Assembly: GCA_025594325.1 (NCBI GenBank)
Contig: JANHCV010000001.1
Coordinates: 2,976,001 to 3,040,000 of the forward strand
Length of the DNA stretch: 64,000 nucleotides
Reading direction: 5' to 3'
DNA from: Blastocladiella emersonii ATCC 22665
Taxonomy: Eukaryota; Blastocladiomycota; Blastocladiomycetes; Blastocladiales; Blastocladiaceae
Shown: positions 23,569 through 33,440 of the stretch, piece by piece
How positions within the stretch are numbered: position 1 is the stretch's first letter
How the letters are laid out: each line of letters begins with the position of its first letter
Program-made: the position numbers and the translations under genes
Notes under the pieces: model-generated
What the model was told of the DNA's origin: nothing
The model's database searches: none
Seen by the model: the letters and a program-made list of their open reading frames with translations, nothing else

Positions 23569-24212
23569 GGTGGTGGAGACGAGCTACGCGGAACGGTGCG
23601 ACGATGGCAGCGGCGTGAGCCTATGCTATCGGTGTCGTGCGTGGTGGCGAGGAGGGGTCCCGATCGCGGCACTGTTCGACGCTTATCCGGCGGTCCCAGC
23701 AGGGCAAAGGTTGGCGCAAAGAAAAGTTGTCGGGAGCGGCGGGGCTCAAGAGCCGAGGGGTAAAGTCGTAGTGCCCAGGACCACTTTGGATCGGCCAGAG
23801 CTCCGCCACAGTCGCGCGAGCGAGCCGCCCTGGGACCGCCGGACCGCGCCGCCATAAATTTCATGGACAAGGTGTTTCATTGCATACTGTGGAGCGGAGT
23901 GTAGCGTTACGGAGAGCCTTCCCGATGGTTAGGAGCCCGATACAGCGACGCCAGCGGCCACAACGGCGCGGCTGGCTGCAGCGACAGAGGAGCGCTGAAA
24001 ACCCGGGTCAGGTGATGCGGGCTGACTCGAGGCAAACAGGTTTCCGCTCGCCGCTCCGCAACGTTGCCGGCCATGGCGACCTGATCGGCCGAGCCTTCAG
24101 ACCCGCTGGGACGACGTAGTACCACCACGGAGCACGCAGCGCACTCGCTGCATCCCCACGCAACGCATCGACACCCTTGGATCCTGCCAGCGCTGCGCAC
24201 CCGCTTGCAAAC
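23569..24212. other. Intergenic NDUFS5 / mitochondrial uL4
   Basis: 644 bp between divergent starts of two mitochondrial-protein genes. It is less GC-rich than the coding regions. I see no open frame with protein-like content, no tRNA and no clear TATA box. Confidence 0.5.
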
Positions 24213-25217
24213 ATGCTCATGCGCGGCCTCCTCGGCACCGTGCGCCGGTCCATGACCACGGCCGCCACGCCCAACCTCGCTGCCGCCGCGGCTACGGCTG
24301 CGGCCACTAAGGCGGCGCCCGCCATCAACGCGGCTGCCCCGGCTGCCGCTGCCGCCACTAACGAGGCCCCTGCTGCCACTGAGGCCCCCGCTGCCGCTGC
24401 CACCACTGCTTCCGAGTCGGTGCCACCACCAGCACTCGACGCCGAGGCCGATGGCGAGAAGGTGATCCGCATCAAGCCCGTGTACGAGCCGCCGACGGTC
24501 CAGGCGCTGATCCGCGACTTTGCGACGCACACGCCCAAGTACCTCGCCGCGCTGCCGCACTCGCTGTATGCGGCGCCGATCCGGCGCGACATCATGCACC
24601 GCTGCGTCGTGTGGCAGCGCGACGCGATGCGCCAGGGCACGCACGCCGTCAAGGGCCGCGCCGACGTGCGCGGTACCACGCGCAAGTTTGCGCCGCAGAA
24701 GGGCCGCGGTGCCGCGCGTGTGGGCTCGCGCCGCGCGCCGCAGTGGCGCGGCGGTGGTGTTGCGCACGGTCCCGTGCCGCGGTCGCACGCGACCGAGCTG
24801 CAGGCCAAGGTGCGCGAGCTCGGCGTGCGCACGGCGGTCGCGGCCAAGTACGCCAGCGACCAGCTGGTGCTGACGACCAAGATCGAGCAGGACACGGTCA
24901 AGGACGGCAAGACCCGCAACCTCGCGGCCATCCTCAACACCCACTACAAGCCGCGGACCGTCGAGGGCCTCACGCTCGCGGGCAAGCACGTTGGCCGCGA
25001 GTACTCGTCGGTGCTGATTCTCGCCGGCATCGAGGACGCGCCCACGCCGCTCGAGCGCGCCGCCGGGAACCTGCCCGACGTCAAGGTGCTCCCCGTCACG
25101 GACGTGAACGTGTACGACATTCTGCGCCACGAGTACCTGGTCGTCGACCAGCCCGCGCGCAAGTGGCTCGAGTGGCGGTTGAAGCCGACGCTCGCGTCCA
25201 TGTCGCGTCGCCGCTGA
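24213..25217 (+). CDS. MRPL4: Mitochondrial large-subunit ribosomal protein uL4m
   Basis: Component of the mitoribosome lining the exit tunnel. Intronless, 334 residues. ATG 24213 is chosen over ATG 24177 because it begins a typical matrix targeting sequence (MLMRGLLGTVRRSMTTAA). A long Ala/Pro/Thr-rich spacer runs to about residue 80. The uL4 core starts near 100: RRDIMHRCVVWQRDAMRQGT, then the loop KGRADVRGTTRKFAPQKGRG with GSRRAPQWRGGGVAHGP, the hallmark of the family, and the C-terminal VLPVTDVNVYDILRHEYLVV. The Ala-rich spacer is longer than usual and probably processed or disordered. Confidence 0.93.
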   Translation: MLMRGLLGTVRRSMTTAATPNLAAAAATAAATKAAPAINAAAPAAAAATNEAPAATEAPAAAATTASESVPPPALDAEADGEKVIRIKPVYEPPTVQALIRDFATHTPKYLAALPHSLYAAPIRRDIMHRCVVWQRDAMRQGTHAVKGRADVRGTTRKFAPQKGRGAARVGSRRAPQWRGGGVAHGPVPRSHATELQAKVRELGVRTAVAAKYASDQLVLTTKIEQDTVKDGKTRNLAAILNTHYKPRTVEGLTLAGKHVGREYSSVLILAGIEDAPTPLERAAGNLPDVKVLPVTDVNVYDILRHEYLVVDQPARKWLEWRLKPTLASMSRRR

Positions 25218-25574
25218 GCTGGGATGGATGTCCCGCACTCCTCATTTTGTTTCCCCCTCCACCTACTGCCAATCGACCCAGGGCTCTCTTGGGCTAGGAA
25301 TATATAGTACTCAATGCTTATCCAGAAAAGCTGGATAGCCACGTGTGACGAGCGAATACCGTGCTGACGTAAAACGCGACGCGAGCTGCGACTCACACGG
25401 TTGAGCTGGCTGGCCGGCCGACGGGAACCTCGTGGAAGGACACCCGCTGGGTTGGGGCCCGGGGACTGGCCGTCGGCCCGCTCTCCATAAAAGCCAGCGG
25501 ACCGAGCGCACCTCCCGCTCTCGCAACTCAACCGAGCCCGTCCTTCCTGCTCTGCACTCCTATCAACCACCACC
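25218..25574. other. Intergenic uL4m to GST
   Basis: 357 bp holding the uL4m 3' region and the GST promoter. A TATATA lies at 25301-25306 and a better-placed CATAAAAG at 25486-25493. Confidence 0.5.
25486..25493 (+). promoter_or_regulatory. Probable TATA-like box of GST gene
   Basis: CATAAAAG, about 82 bp upstream of the GST start codon in otherwise GC-rich DNA, followed by pyrimidine-rich sequence suited to transcription initiation. Confidence 0.45.
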
Positions 25575-26270
25575 ATGACGTCCTACGAAGTGATGTACTT
25601 CCCGGCCACGGGCCGCGCCGAGATCATTCGTCTCGTCCTCGAGGCTGCCGGTGTACGCACCCTCTTCCCGAACGACACCCTCGCCTCCGGCCGCGCGTCG
25701 CTGACGGTTCCTTCTTGCCTCTAGGCCACGTACACGAACAAGTACCCCAAGGACTGGCCCGCGGAGAAGGCGTCGCTGCCGTTCGGCCAGCTGCCCGCGC
25801 TCGTGATCAAGGCCGACGGCAAGGAGGAGACTGTCGCGCAGACGTCGGCGATCGTGCGCTACCTGGCCAAGAAGCACGGTCTCGTGCCCGAGTCGGAGCA
25901 CGAGCTGTTCATTGCCGATAGTCTGGCCGAGTCGGTGCGCGACGTCATGGAGGCCATGATCACGGTGGTCTGGCGCACGCCCGAGGACAAGAAGGAGCAG
26001 GCCAAGGCCGACCTCAAGGAGAAGACGATCCCCGCCTTTGTCAAGGCCCACGAGAAGTTCCTCGCCGCCAACGGCAACAATGGCTATTACTTCGGTAGTA
26101 AGCTCACGTACATCGAGCTCGCCGTCTTCAACCTCGTCGAGGGCATCAACTCCGTGGTCCCGGGCAGCTTCACGCCCGAGAACGCGGCCCCGATCCTCAA
26201 GGTGTCGGAGAACGTCAAGAACCTCCCCCGCATCAAGGAGTACCTGGCTTCGCCCCGCTTCCACAAGTAA
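25575..26270 (+). CDS. Glutathione S-transferase, sigma-like
   Basis: Conjugates glutathione to electrophiles. Exons 25575-25652 and 25725-26270 (72-nt intron, phase 0) give 207 residues, standard GST length. The thioredoxin-like domain starts MTSYEVMYFPATGRAEIIRL, with the catalytic Tyr expected at residue 8; FGQLPALVI contains the cis-Pro of the glutathione site and QTSAIVRYLAKKHGL the Ser that binds the gamma-glutamyl group. The all-helical domain follows, with LTYIELAVFNLVEGI supplying the N-capping box region. The sigma/prostaglandin-D-synthase-like class fits best. The MITE-like element begins 78 bp past the stop. Confidence 0.92.
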
Positions 26271-26348
26271 GGGTGTTGCAGCGCGTCGTGTCGCTCGGAT
26301 CGGAGTGTAGCATCGGTGAATACAGTGAATGTGTCAAAACCCCGAAAT

Positions 26349-26395
26349 GGACACGTTGCGCAATTCGGGCCTCCCCCCGAATCTTGAAAGGCTGG
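26349..26395 (+). repeat. Left terminal inverted repeat of MITE-like element
   Basis: 47 bp, matching the reverse complement of 26599-26645 except at two positions (36 and 41 of the arm). Confidence 0.85.
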
Positions 26396-26598
26396 CGCGT
26401 CCACGCGACCTGCGCCGCCGCCAGCTTGCGGGCGCCGCCGCGACCTGCCACCCATTTCGCCGCGCGCCGCATCCGGCCGACGCGCGGAAGCGAGGCCTGA
26501 AAGTTCGGCCCTCGCTTTGCGGGGAGTCGCGAGTGCAGCGCTCGTCGAGAGGCGTGGCAGGTCGCTTGCGTTGCGGTTCGGCGCGTCGCGTGACGCGC

Positions 26599-26645
26599 CC
26601 AGCCATTCAGGATTCGGGGGGAGGCCCGAATTGCGCAACGTGTCC
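26599..26645 (-). repeat. Right terminal inverted repeat of MITE-like element
   Basis: 47 bp, inverted partner of 26349-26395 with 45 of 47 matches. Confidence 0.85.
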
Positions 26646-26878
26646 AATGGCACCTATGAGGAGGTGTAGATTCACCCACGACTCGCGCGACACGGAGAAG
26701 CGAAAGGATCGACGCGGAAAACGTGGAACAGCCGGCGTTCACGCGTCGCGCCACCTCACACGTGCCGGGCGCTTCGCGTCTCAAACGGGCGCCTCGGTGC
26801 GCGCTTCGACTTGCTTGACGCCCGCTGTCAGCCAAGCCGGGCGCCTACTCGCACGTGCCGAGCATCCGGTCGTGGACG

Positions 26879-28189
26879 ATGCGCGCCGACTGGGTCGTGC
26901 CGCCGACCATCGACAGCGACCGCGTCGTGCTCTTTGTCCACGGCGGCGCGTTTCTCTTCGGCAGCAAGGCCGCGTACACGCCCATCGCTGCTCAGCTGGC
27001 CGCGCTGTGTCGCCGTCGCTTCTTCAACGTGTACGCCCACTCTCTCCTTTCTCCTTCGCGTTCGTTCGCAAGACGCTGACGTGACGCTCCACGAAGGGAA
27101 TACCGACTCGCGCCCGAGCACGTCTTCCCCGACGCGGTCCACGACGTCGCGTCGGCGTACCTCTACCTCCTGTACGTCGAGCAGATCCCCGCGTCCCGCA
27201 TCGTGTTCATGGGCGACTCTGCCGGCGGCAATCTCGTGTTCTCCGCGACCGTCTTCCTGCGCGAGCAGGGCCACCCGATGCCCGCGGGCGTGGTCGGCAT
27301 CTCGCCGTGGACGGACTTGACGTTCAAGAACCCGAGCGCGTACGACAACCCGTACGACGTGGTCGTGTCTCCGTCCGAGTCGAGTCTGGGCAACGGGCCC
27401 GACGGCGTGGGCGCGTACGACTACTACGTCGGCCGCGACCAGCACGGGCCAGAGACGGTGCGCATCGCGGCCACGCACCACATGGTCAGCCCGGTCCTCG
27501 ACCGCGGCAGCGCGCGTGTCCCGTGGCCGCCCGTGTACCTGTCGACGGGCACCGACGAGCGGCTGCTGGACGACAACGTGCGGTTCGCGGCCAAGCTCGC
27601 GCGGTTCGTCGACCACGGCCGCGCCTCGGTCGTGGTGCACGATCTCTTCGTCGACCAGCCTCACGTGTTCCCGCTCGTCGCGATCGGGCACCCCGACACG
27701 CGGCGCGTGCACCAGCGGATCGTGTCGTTCCTGACCGAGGTCGCCGACGTCAAGTCGACGCGCCCGCCGCACCGCGTCGAGGTGTCGCTGTTTGCCGACG
27801 GCCGCCTGCTCACGCGCGACGCGGCCCGCGTCTGGGGCCCGCGGTGGGCGGGGATCGCGCACGAGCACGGGCTCGACTGGACGCCGAGCTACGCGCGCGC
27901 GTCCGCGGGGCAGGTGTTGAGCGATCCGCCGAAGCTTGACTCGCTCGCGGCCGCCGCGGCGGCAGCGACGGACGGGGACGCGGCGGCGGCGGCCATGGTT
28001 GCCGAGATCGACCAGATCCCGCCCACGATCAGCAAGGCGGACCAGCACCGGCTGGCACTGCTCCGCCAGCAGTCGTTGGCGGATCTCAAGAAGGCCGTGG
28101 CCGCGGTGCAGCGGACCTCGTCGATGCGGCTGCGCGCGAAGCAGTCGCAGGCGCTGCCACCGCTACCCGTCCCGCCGCCCAAGGATTGA
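26879..28189 (+). CDS. Alpha/beta hydrolase, HSL-type esterase (5' end uncertain)
   Basis: Serine esterase/lipase of the hormone-sensitive-lipase family. Exons 26879-27030 and 27097-28189 (66-nt intron, GTACGC donor, unusual AAG acceptor, phase 2) give 414 residues from the first in-frame ATG. FVHGGAFLFGS is the oxyanion loop; the splice rebuilds FFNVEYRLAPEHVFPDAV. GDSAGGNL is the nucleophile elbow, STGTDERLLDDN carries the Asp and QPHVFPL the His. A C-terminal extension of about 100 residues is Ala-rich and helical. The reading frame upstream of ATG 26879 still looks coding (AYSHVPSIRSW) and stays open back to 26819, so an upstream exon was probably spliced at the CAG ending at 26830. The usual 60-80 residues before HGG are missing. 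I could not find that exon; the MITE-like element sits just upstream. Confidence 0.78.
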
Positions 28190-28218
28190 ATGAGGAAAAA
28201 ATATATAACGTGTGAAGC

Positions 28219-30027
28219 TTAGCTGTCCTCCTCGGGGATTCCGTTGTACCAGTTCCGCCGGACCATCTTGGCAGCGTGCAGCTGGCTCGCGTCGCCCTCG
28301 CGGCTACGAGCGAGGAGGAGAGAGCACGGGTCAGTTATCGCCACGCTCCGCGATCGCACGGTCGACGTACTCTTCGAAGCTGCGGCGCTTGCGCAGGTGC
28401 ACGGGCGTGGTGTCGACGGTCGGCGGGATGTTGTGCAGCCGTGATGGCGAGGCCTGGCTGCCGATGGCGTGGAGCAGCGGCTCGATGGCCTTGCGGAAGG
28501 CGGCCTGGATGTGCTTGGACTTGTCCGAGTCGGTCGCGTACACGCGGACGATCGACTCGCAGAAGGAGCGCGGGACGAGGTGCGACGCCTCCGTGTCCTT
28601 GAGCGGCACCTTGCGCTCAAGGTCTACACGGCCGTCAGTCAGTGAGGGCCGCGGGCGTGAGGAGAGCGGAGAGCGGAGAGCGCACCGTATTTGCCGTAGA
28701 AGCTGATGGACGAGACCGGGTCGCGGTCCTTCATGCCGTAGTGGATCGTGCAGATGTCGACGCGCACGTCGTCCTCGCTGAGGCGCGCCGACGCGCCGGC
28801 GGCGGCTGCAATGTACGCGGGCGTGAGCTTGTCGCGCAGGAACTTGGTGTGCGAGTACTCGACAATGACCTCGTCGACAAACTTGTAAATGTCGCGGACG
28901 CGCAGGCGGCGCAAAATGTCGCGCGATTTGGCGAGGGCGGGATCGCTCGAAAATTCGATGTCGCGGAGCACGCCGTCGGTCATGCGCAGGTACAGGTCCG
29001 GGTCGCGGATGGCCTCGTCGAACCGCATCACGTCGTTGGCCTTGACGAGGGCGTCGGTCACCATCATCTCGATGGCGTTGCACGTCTTGTGCGTGTAGAT
29101 GCGCTTGAACAGCGAGTAGCGCGTGTGGAACAGCTCGTAGAAGTTGAAGGCCTCCTTGACCTGGTAGCACACCTCGTCGCCGATCACGCGGCAGTTCTTC
29201 ATGAGCCGGTCCGGGTCGTAGCTCGACTTGAGCCCGACGTTGAGGCAGTCGCGCACCAGGTAGTCGAACTTGTCCACGTCGACCGAGTTCTGCTTGTTGG
29301 CGACCACCTGGTACAGGAACTTGCGCTCGCTCGTCTGCGGCGTGCCGTCGATCAGCGCGTTGATGAAGCGCATCTGGTCCGTCGAGATCTCGATGCCGTT
29401 CTCGTCGACCAGCTTCTCAAACATCATGCGCGACGCGTCCTCGTGCGTCCAGCCGGTCTCGCCCTTCCTACACGGCGATGCGGCGAGGGGTGAATATGGG
29501 TTACGGGATCGCGGGGAGCGCGTAGAGAGAAAGCGTACATGATGGCGGGCATGACGCAGCTGTCGAAAACGTGCGAGAACGGCCCGTGTCCGAGGTCGTG
29601 GCACAGTCCCGCGAGGCGCACGGACTCGACCTCCTCGCGCGTGATGTCGAGGCCGGGCTGCTGCGTGCGGATGTGACCAATCATCTCGGACGCGAGATGG
29701 CCCACGCCTACACTCCCGGACACCGTGTAAGCGTTTGATCGGCGAGGCGGGGATCGCGTAGCGGTCACACGCGCAGTGTGAGGGTCGTACCAAGCGAGTG
29801 CTCGAACCGGTGGTGGCTCGCACCCGGGAAGACGTAGTAAGCGGTCCCGAGCTGCTTGAGCTCGCTAGAGGGTGGTGGGGCGTGAGCTGGTGGGGTCTCC
29901 ACAGAGATCCCAAGATGCAGCGACCGCACCGGAGCCGCTGGAACTGCGGCGTATCGATAACGCTCCACGACAGCTCGTCGAACGAGATGCCGCCGTGGCA
30001 CGGGTCGTGCACCATGCGCTCGGCCAT
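28219..30027 (-). CDS. SAMHD1: SAMHD1-like HD-domain dNTP triphosphohydrolase
   Basis: Hydrolyses dNTPs to nucleoside and triphosphate, limiting the dNTP pool. Six exons: 29930-30027, 29791-29864, 29539-29707, 28686-29467, 28371-28623 and 28219-28303; introns of 62-83 nt, all phased, give 486 residues. Metal/catalytic residues of the HD fold are present: RFEHS near residue 55, [11 protein letters not shown] near 92 and DKFDYLVRD near 182. [11 protein letters not shown] keeps the Asp, Gln and Arg that bind activating GTP in the human enzyme. The last exon ([14 protein letters not shown] at the end) is supported by a GTACGT donor, a CTGAC branch site and a TAG acceptor. No SAM domain is seen. 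An upstream start is not excluded, but ATG 30027 precedes the conserved [11 protein letters not shown] directly. Confidence 0.93.
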
Positions 30028-30415
30028 GATTGCAAGAAGTAGCGCGTGTCGTAGAGTGGCTGGCGGGAATGGAGTCAAGTCTGCCCGGGGAGGCGAGTCG
30101 GTCACTTTGCGCCGGGTGCGGCGACACGATTCATTGATTCACGGTGATGATGTGCTTACCTCAGAGAAGGGATGGGCCGGGAGGTCGGCGGGGATGGGAC
30201 GCGCGGCACTGCGGCGCAGGCCGAGCTCGGCGTCCCGTGCCGTGAGATGGACGTGATCGGTGCGAGACGCGCCCGAGGTGCGAGACACGGCCGCCCCTTC
30301 GCGCGACTGAAGAGGAAGCGAGTAGAGGAGTCAAAGCACTGTTTTTTGCGAAGATGAGTGGGAAATGGAACAAAACGACTCGAGTCTGATCTGATGACCG
30401 CGTCCGGCGCGGCGT
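30028..30415. other. Intergenic SAMHD1 promoter / ZnT 3' region
   Basis: 388 bp between the SAMHD1 start and the ZnT stop, both genes on the minus strand. No gene or obvious TATA box recognised. Confidence 0.45.
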
Positions 30416-31965
30416 CTAGACCTGCACATTCGGCGAGGACGACGACGGTCCCGCGTCAGCGGCCGCCGGCGGCGGGCCCTGGCACACGCCGCCCTGGCAG
30501 ATGCTCGACTTGCAGTGTACGTTGCGCTCGATGCCGCGCGTCGTCTCGAGCTGGATCGTCGTGTGGTGCACCGCGTACTTTGAGCACACGAGGTTCTGGG
30601 CCGCCTCGAGCACCGCGTCGTACTCGTGGATGAGGATATCCTCGGGCACCTCGATGTGGACGGCGAGCGCGGCCTTGCCCATGGTCAGCGTCCAGATGTG
30701 CAGGTCGTGCACCGTGAGCACGTTCGGGATGCGCGCCAGGTCGGCCTCGACGGCGTGCGGGTCAATGTGCGCGGGCGTGCCCTCCATGAGGACGCCGATG
30801 CTGTCGCGGATCAGGCCCACGGTCGTGCCCATGACGATGAAAGAGAAAATGAAGGTGCAGATCGGGTCAACAATGACGAGGTCCGGGCGCCAGGTGATGA
30901 TGGCGGCGGCAATCAAGACGCCCACCGACAGCGCCGTGTCGCCGAGAACGTGGATGAAGGCCGCGTTGAGATTGATGTTCTACGGGTGACGCAGGGAGTG
31001 AGACCGGGGATCGGCGAGTGAGACAGGGGAGGGGGACGTACGTGGTGATGGTGGTGGTGGTGACCGCCCGCCTCCTCGTCGCCGTGCGAGTGGCCATGAT
31101 GCCCGTGCGAGTGGCCGTGGCCGTGGCCATGGTCATGGCCGTGGCCGAGAGCGAAGATCAGGCTAGAGAAGGCACCAGACAGTCAGTATCCGCAAATAGC
31201 CTGACGAGCCGCTGCACGCAAAGCTGCACGCAACGCGACGTACATGAGGTTGACGACGAGCCCCATCGCGGCGGTCCCGAGCATGACGCGGCCGTTAATC
31301 GGCAGCGGGTTGCGCAGGCGGTCGATGGCCTCGACGACGAGGAACGCCGTCACGACCCAGATCAGAAGGATCGAGATGATGGCACCCAGCACCTCTGCGC
31401 GATGAAAACCGAAGGAGTGCTCCTTGGTCGCCTTGCGCCGCGCGAGGTAGATGGCGGCCAGCGAGATGAGGAACCCGGACAGGTCGCTCAGAAGATGGAA
31501 GGAGTCCGCGTAGATGGCGAGCGACTGCGACAGGATGCCGCCGATGAGCTCGATAATAAAGAAAACGAAGCAGAGGCCCGAGGCGAGCCACAGCTTCCGC
31601 GTCGCCGCCGAGTCCGGGTCGGCCGCGCCGTGTCCGTGTCCGTGTCCGTGATGGTGGTGTGGGTGCCCGTGTGCGTGCGCGTGTCCCGACCCGTGCGAGT
31701 GGGCATGGTGCGAGTGCGAGTGGGAACGCGAGTGCGACACGGCAGCGGACGCTGACGACGACGCGCCTCCGTGGCGCGACTTGGTGTGGTGCGCGTGGCC
31801 GTGGTGCGACTTGTCGCACGCCTCGTCGTCGGAGCTCGACGTCGGGAGCGCCGAGTCGTAGCGGGGCGCCTCGGCGCCGTGCGGGGCGAGCAGCGGGGCG
31901 CGCTCGCCTGCCGCAGCGGCGGCTGGGGCGGCAGTCGGCCGCGCATTGGATGTTCTCGATGCCAT
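30416..31965 (-). CDS. ZRC1: ZnT/ZRC1-type zinc transporter (CDF family)
   Basis: Cation diffusion facilitator moving Zn2+ out of the cytosol into vacuole or secretory compartments. Exons 31244-31965, 31042-31162 and 30416-30979 (introns of 81 and 62 nt) give 468 residues. A His/Ser-rich cytosolic N-terminus holds many His-Xaa-His motifs. Six membrane segments follow. The intramembrane Zn sites are HLLSD in TM2 and HVLGD in TM5. The His-rich loop between TM4 and TM5 is encoded largely by the short exon 2 (GHGHDHGHGHGHSHG) and ends in a run of His at the exon 2/3 junction. The C-terminal domain (VLTVHDLHIWTLTMGKAALAVH) is the metallochaperone-like fold. The Cys-rich end (HCKSSICQGGVC) is unusual and could bind metal. 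Confidence 0.94.
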
Positions 31966-32218
31966 GGTCACTAGGTTCGAAGAGTCGCTTCGTTGAGGGA
32001 GAGGGAGCAGGTCGGAGGGGCTCAGCCGCTGCAGCTTTATCGCGGTCGCGACCGCCGCGGAGGTCGCTCGCTGACCGTCAAGGTCCTCTCCGTCTCCCGT
32101 CCCTTCTCCCTCGAATTCGCGAATAGACCTTTCCGACCGCCCCTACTGTGTGGCTGAAACGCCACCACGTGAGCCGATTCCCCGTGCGATGCGGTGCGGG
32201 TTTTCCCCCCAGCGCCGC

Positions 32219-33017
32219 TCACATGATGACACCGCCCGGGCACAAGCCTCGGCCTGGGGGGACAGTCGGAAAGGTGAATTCACGTCCCATGCATGCAAAA
32301 ATAGTCTTGCTCTTTGTCCTCACCAAAAAGTCGGCCATGGGCACCCGCAACTCGCCCGTGACGGGCGCGAGGGTCGGGAGGTGCACGGCGAGGGCCTTCT
32401 GCAGGAACTGGAGCGTGCTTGCCTCGGTCGCCGACGTGAACGTGGTCGGGAGGTTGTAGGACATCTTGCGCGCGAGCGCATCGTTCTTCCCGAACAGCGC
32501 GTCGGGTTGATCTTGCGCGGCAGCTTCATGCGCGACAGCGCCGGGACCGACCCGCTCGACGCCGGCTCGTCGGCGCCCGTTGCGAGTGCCGCGAGCGAGT
32601 CGGACGACTGCAGCGTCGGGAGCGAGTCCGAAACGCTGCCGGCGATGCCACCGTTGACACCGCTGCCCGTCTTGCGCTTCTTCCAGTGGATGGCGATGGC
32701 GTCGCGCATGATCTGCGCGAGGTTGGTGACCGCCGGGACCCGCTCCTTTTTGAGGCCGAGCACGCTGTGCGGCGACGACAGGAGCTCGACGGCGAGCTGG
32801 CGTTCGGCCAAGGCGCGGAACCCGTCGAGGAACCCGTCGAGGAACCCGTCGACCATGACGGCAAAGTTGAACTCGCTGGGCGTCTTGTCGGCGACCGTCG
32901 GGTCGCGCGGCAGCGTGCGTGCGTCGACGGCGAGCCCCTGCGACCGCTCGAGGACGTGCCACACGCGCACGTAGAACCGCTTGGGCACGCGGTTGAGCGC
33001 GCCGTTGTTCTTGCGCC
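32219..33017 (-). pseudogene. Phosphorylase-kinase alpha/beta C-terminal fragment, frameshifted
   Basis: Minus-strand coding remnant. 33017-32507 reads RRKNNGALNRVPKRFYVRVW followed by HVLERSQGLAVD, closely like the C-terminal region of phosphorylase b kinase regulatory subunits. At 32504-32506 (a CCC run) the frame breaks: PRKIN in the first frame, then PDALFGKNDALARKMSYNLP in the next, ending at a stop at 32219. One missing C would join them. No start codon and none of the N-terminal (GH15-like) domain exist upstream; at about 33018 the sequence changes abruptly into an argininosuccinate-synthase fragment on the other strand. It is a broken 3' end or a misassembly. The regulatory subunit is known mainly from animals; I infer the family from the motif match. 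Confidence 0.6.
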
Positions 33018-33440
33018 TTGGATCGAGGGGGCCAGGCGCACAAGGACCTCGAGGGCCTGACCATGGACCGCGAGGTGCGCAAGCTGCGCGACGAGTTGTC
33101 CTTCAAGCTGGCCGAGAAGTGGTACAACGGCTTCCACTTCGCGCCCGAGACCAAGGTCATGCTCGACGCCATCGCCAGCACCCAGGGCAACATCTCGGGC
33201 CGCGTCCGCCTCAACCTCCGCCAGGGCTGCGTCACGATCCTCGGCCGCAAGGCGCTCCACCCCAAGACGTGCCTGTACAACGCCGAGCTCGCGTCCATGG
33301 ACTCGTCGCTGTCGGACGCCGGCGCCGGCGCCTGGAGCTTCAACCCGCAGGACTCGGAGGGCTTCATCAAGATCCTGTCGATGCGCATCCGCTTGTGGTC
33401 GGCGCAGCAGAAGGCCGCGCAGCAGGGCAAGCAGTCGTAG
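33018..33440 (+). pseudogene. ARG1: Argininosuccinate synthase C-terminal fragment
   Basis: Encodes only the last ~140 residues of argininosuccinate synthase, the ATP-dependent citrulline-aspartate ligase of arginine synthesis. GGQAHKDLEGLTMDREVRKL, YNGFHFAPE, GRVRLNLRQGCVTILGRK and SEGFIKILSMRIRLW are the family's C-terminal motifs. The full enzyme is about 400-420 residues. The frame has no ATG before the homology and meets a stop at 32994-32996. The N-terminal nucleotide-binding half (AYSGGLDTS-type motif) is absent from the window. The 3' part is intact, with stop 33438-33440 and an AT-rich stretch (TATATACAT) soon after. It abuts the phosphorylase-kinase fragment head-to-head. Splicing to a distant 5' half is unlikely because the intervening DNA codes on the other strand. 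Confidence 0.8.

Larger units (their letters stand above)
26349..26645. mobile_element. MITE-like element with 47-bp terminal inverted repeats
   Basis: 297-bp non-autonomous element. The termini are inverted copies: 26349-26395 and 26599-26645 match at 45 of 47 positions, the first 35 without mismatch (both begin GGACACGTTGCGCAATTCGG reading inward). Complementarity continues imperfectly for about 15 bp. AAT occurs immediately outside both ends (26346-26348 and 26646-26648), a likely 3-bp target duplication. No open frame inside resembles a transposase. The size, TIRs and 3-bp duplication fit a MITE mobilised by a PIF/Harbinger- or CACTA-type transposase; the family is not determined. Confidence 0.82.

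Noticed and set aside
28331..28370. SAMHD1 ending at the stop at 28331
   Set aside because: A GTACGT donor (28370), CTGAC branch and TAG acceptor (28304) give a proper 67-nt intron in phase, and the following 85-bp exon reads as protein to a stop at 28219.
33018..33440. Argininosuccinate-synthase fragment as a complete small gene
   Set aside because: The frame starts at TTG, has no upstream ATG, and lacks the whole nucleotide-binding half.
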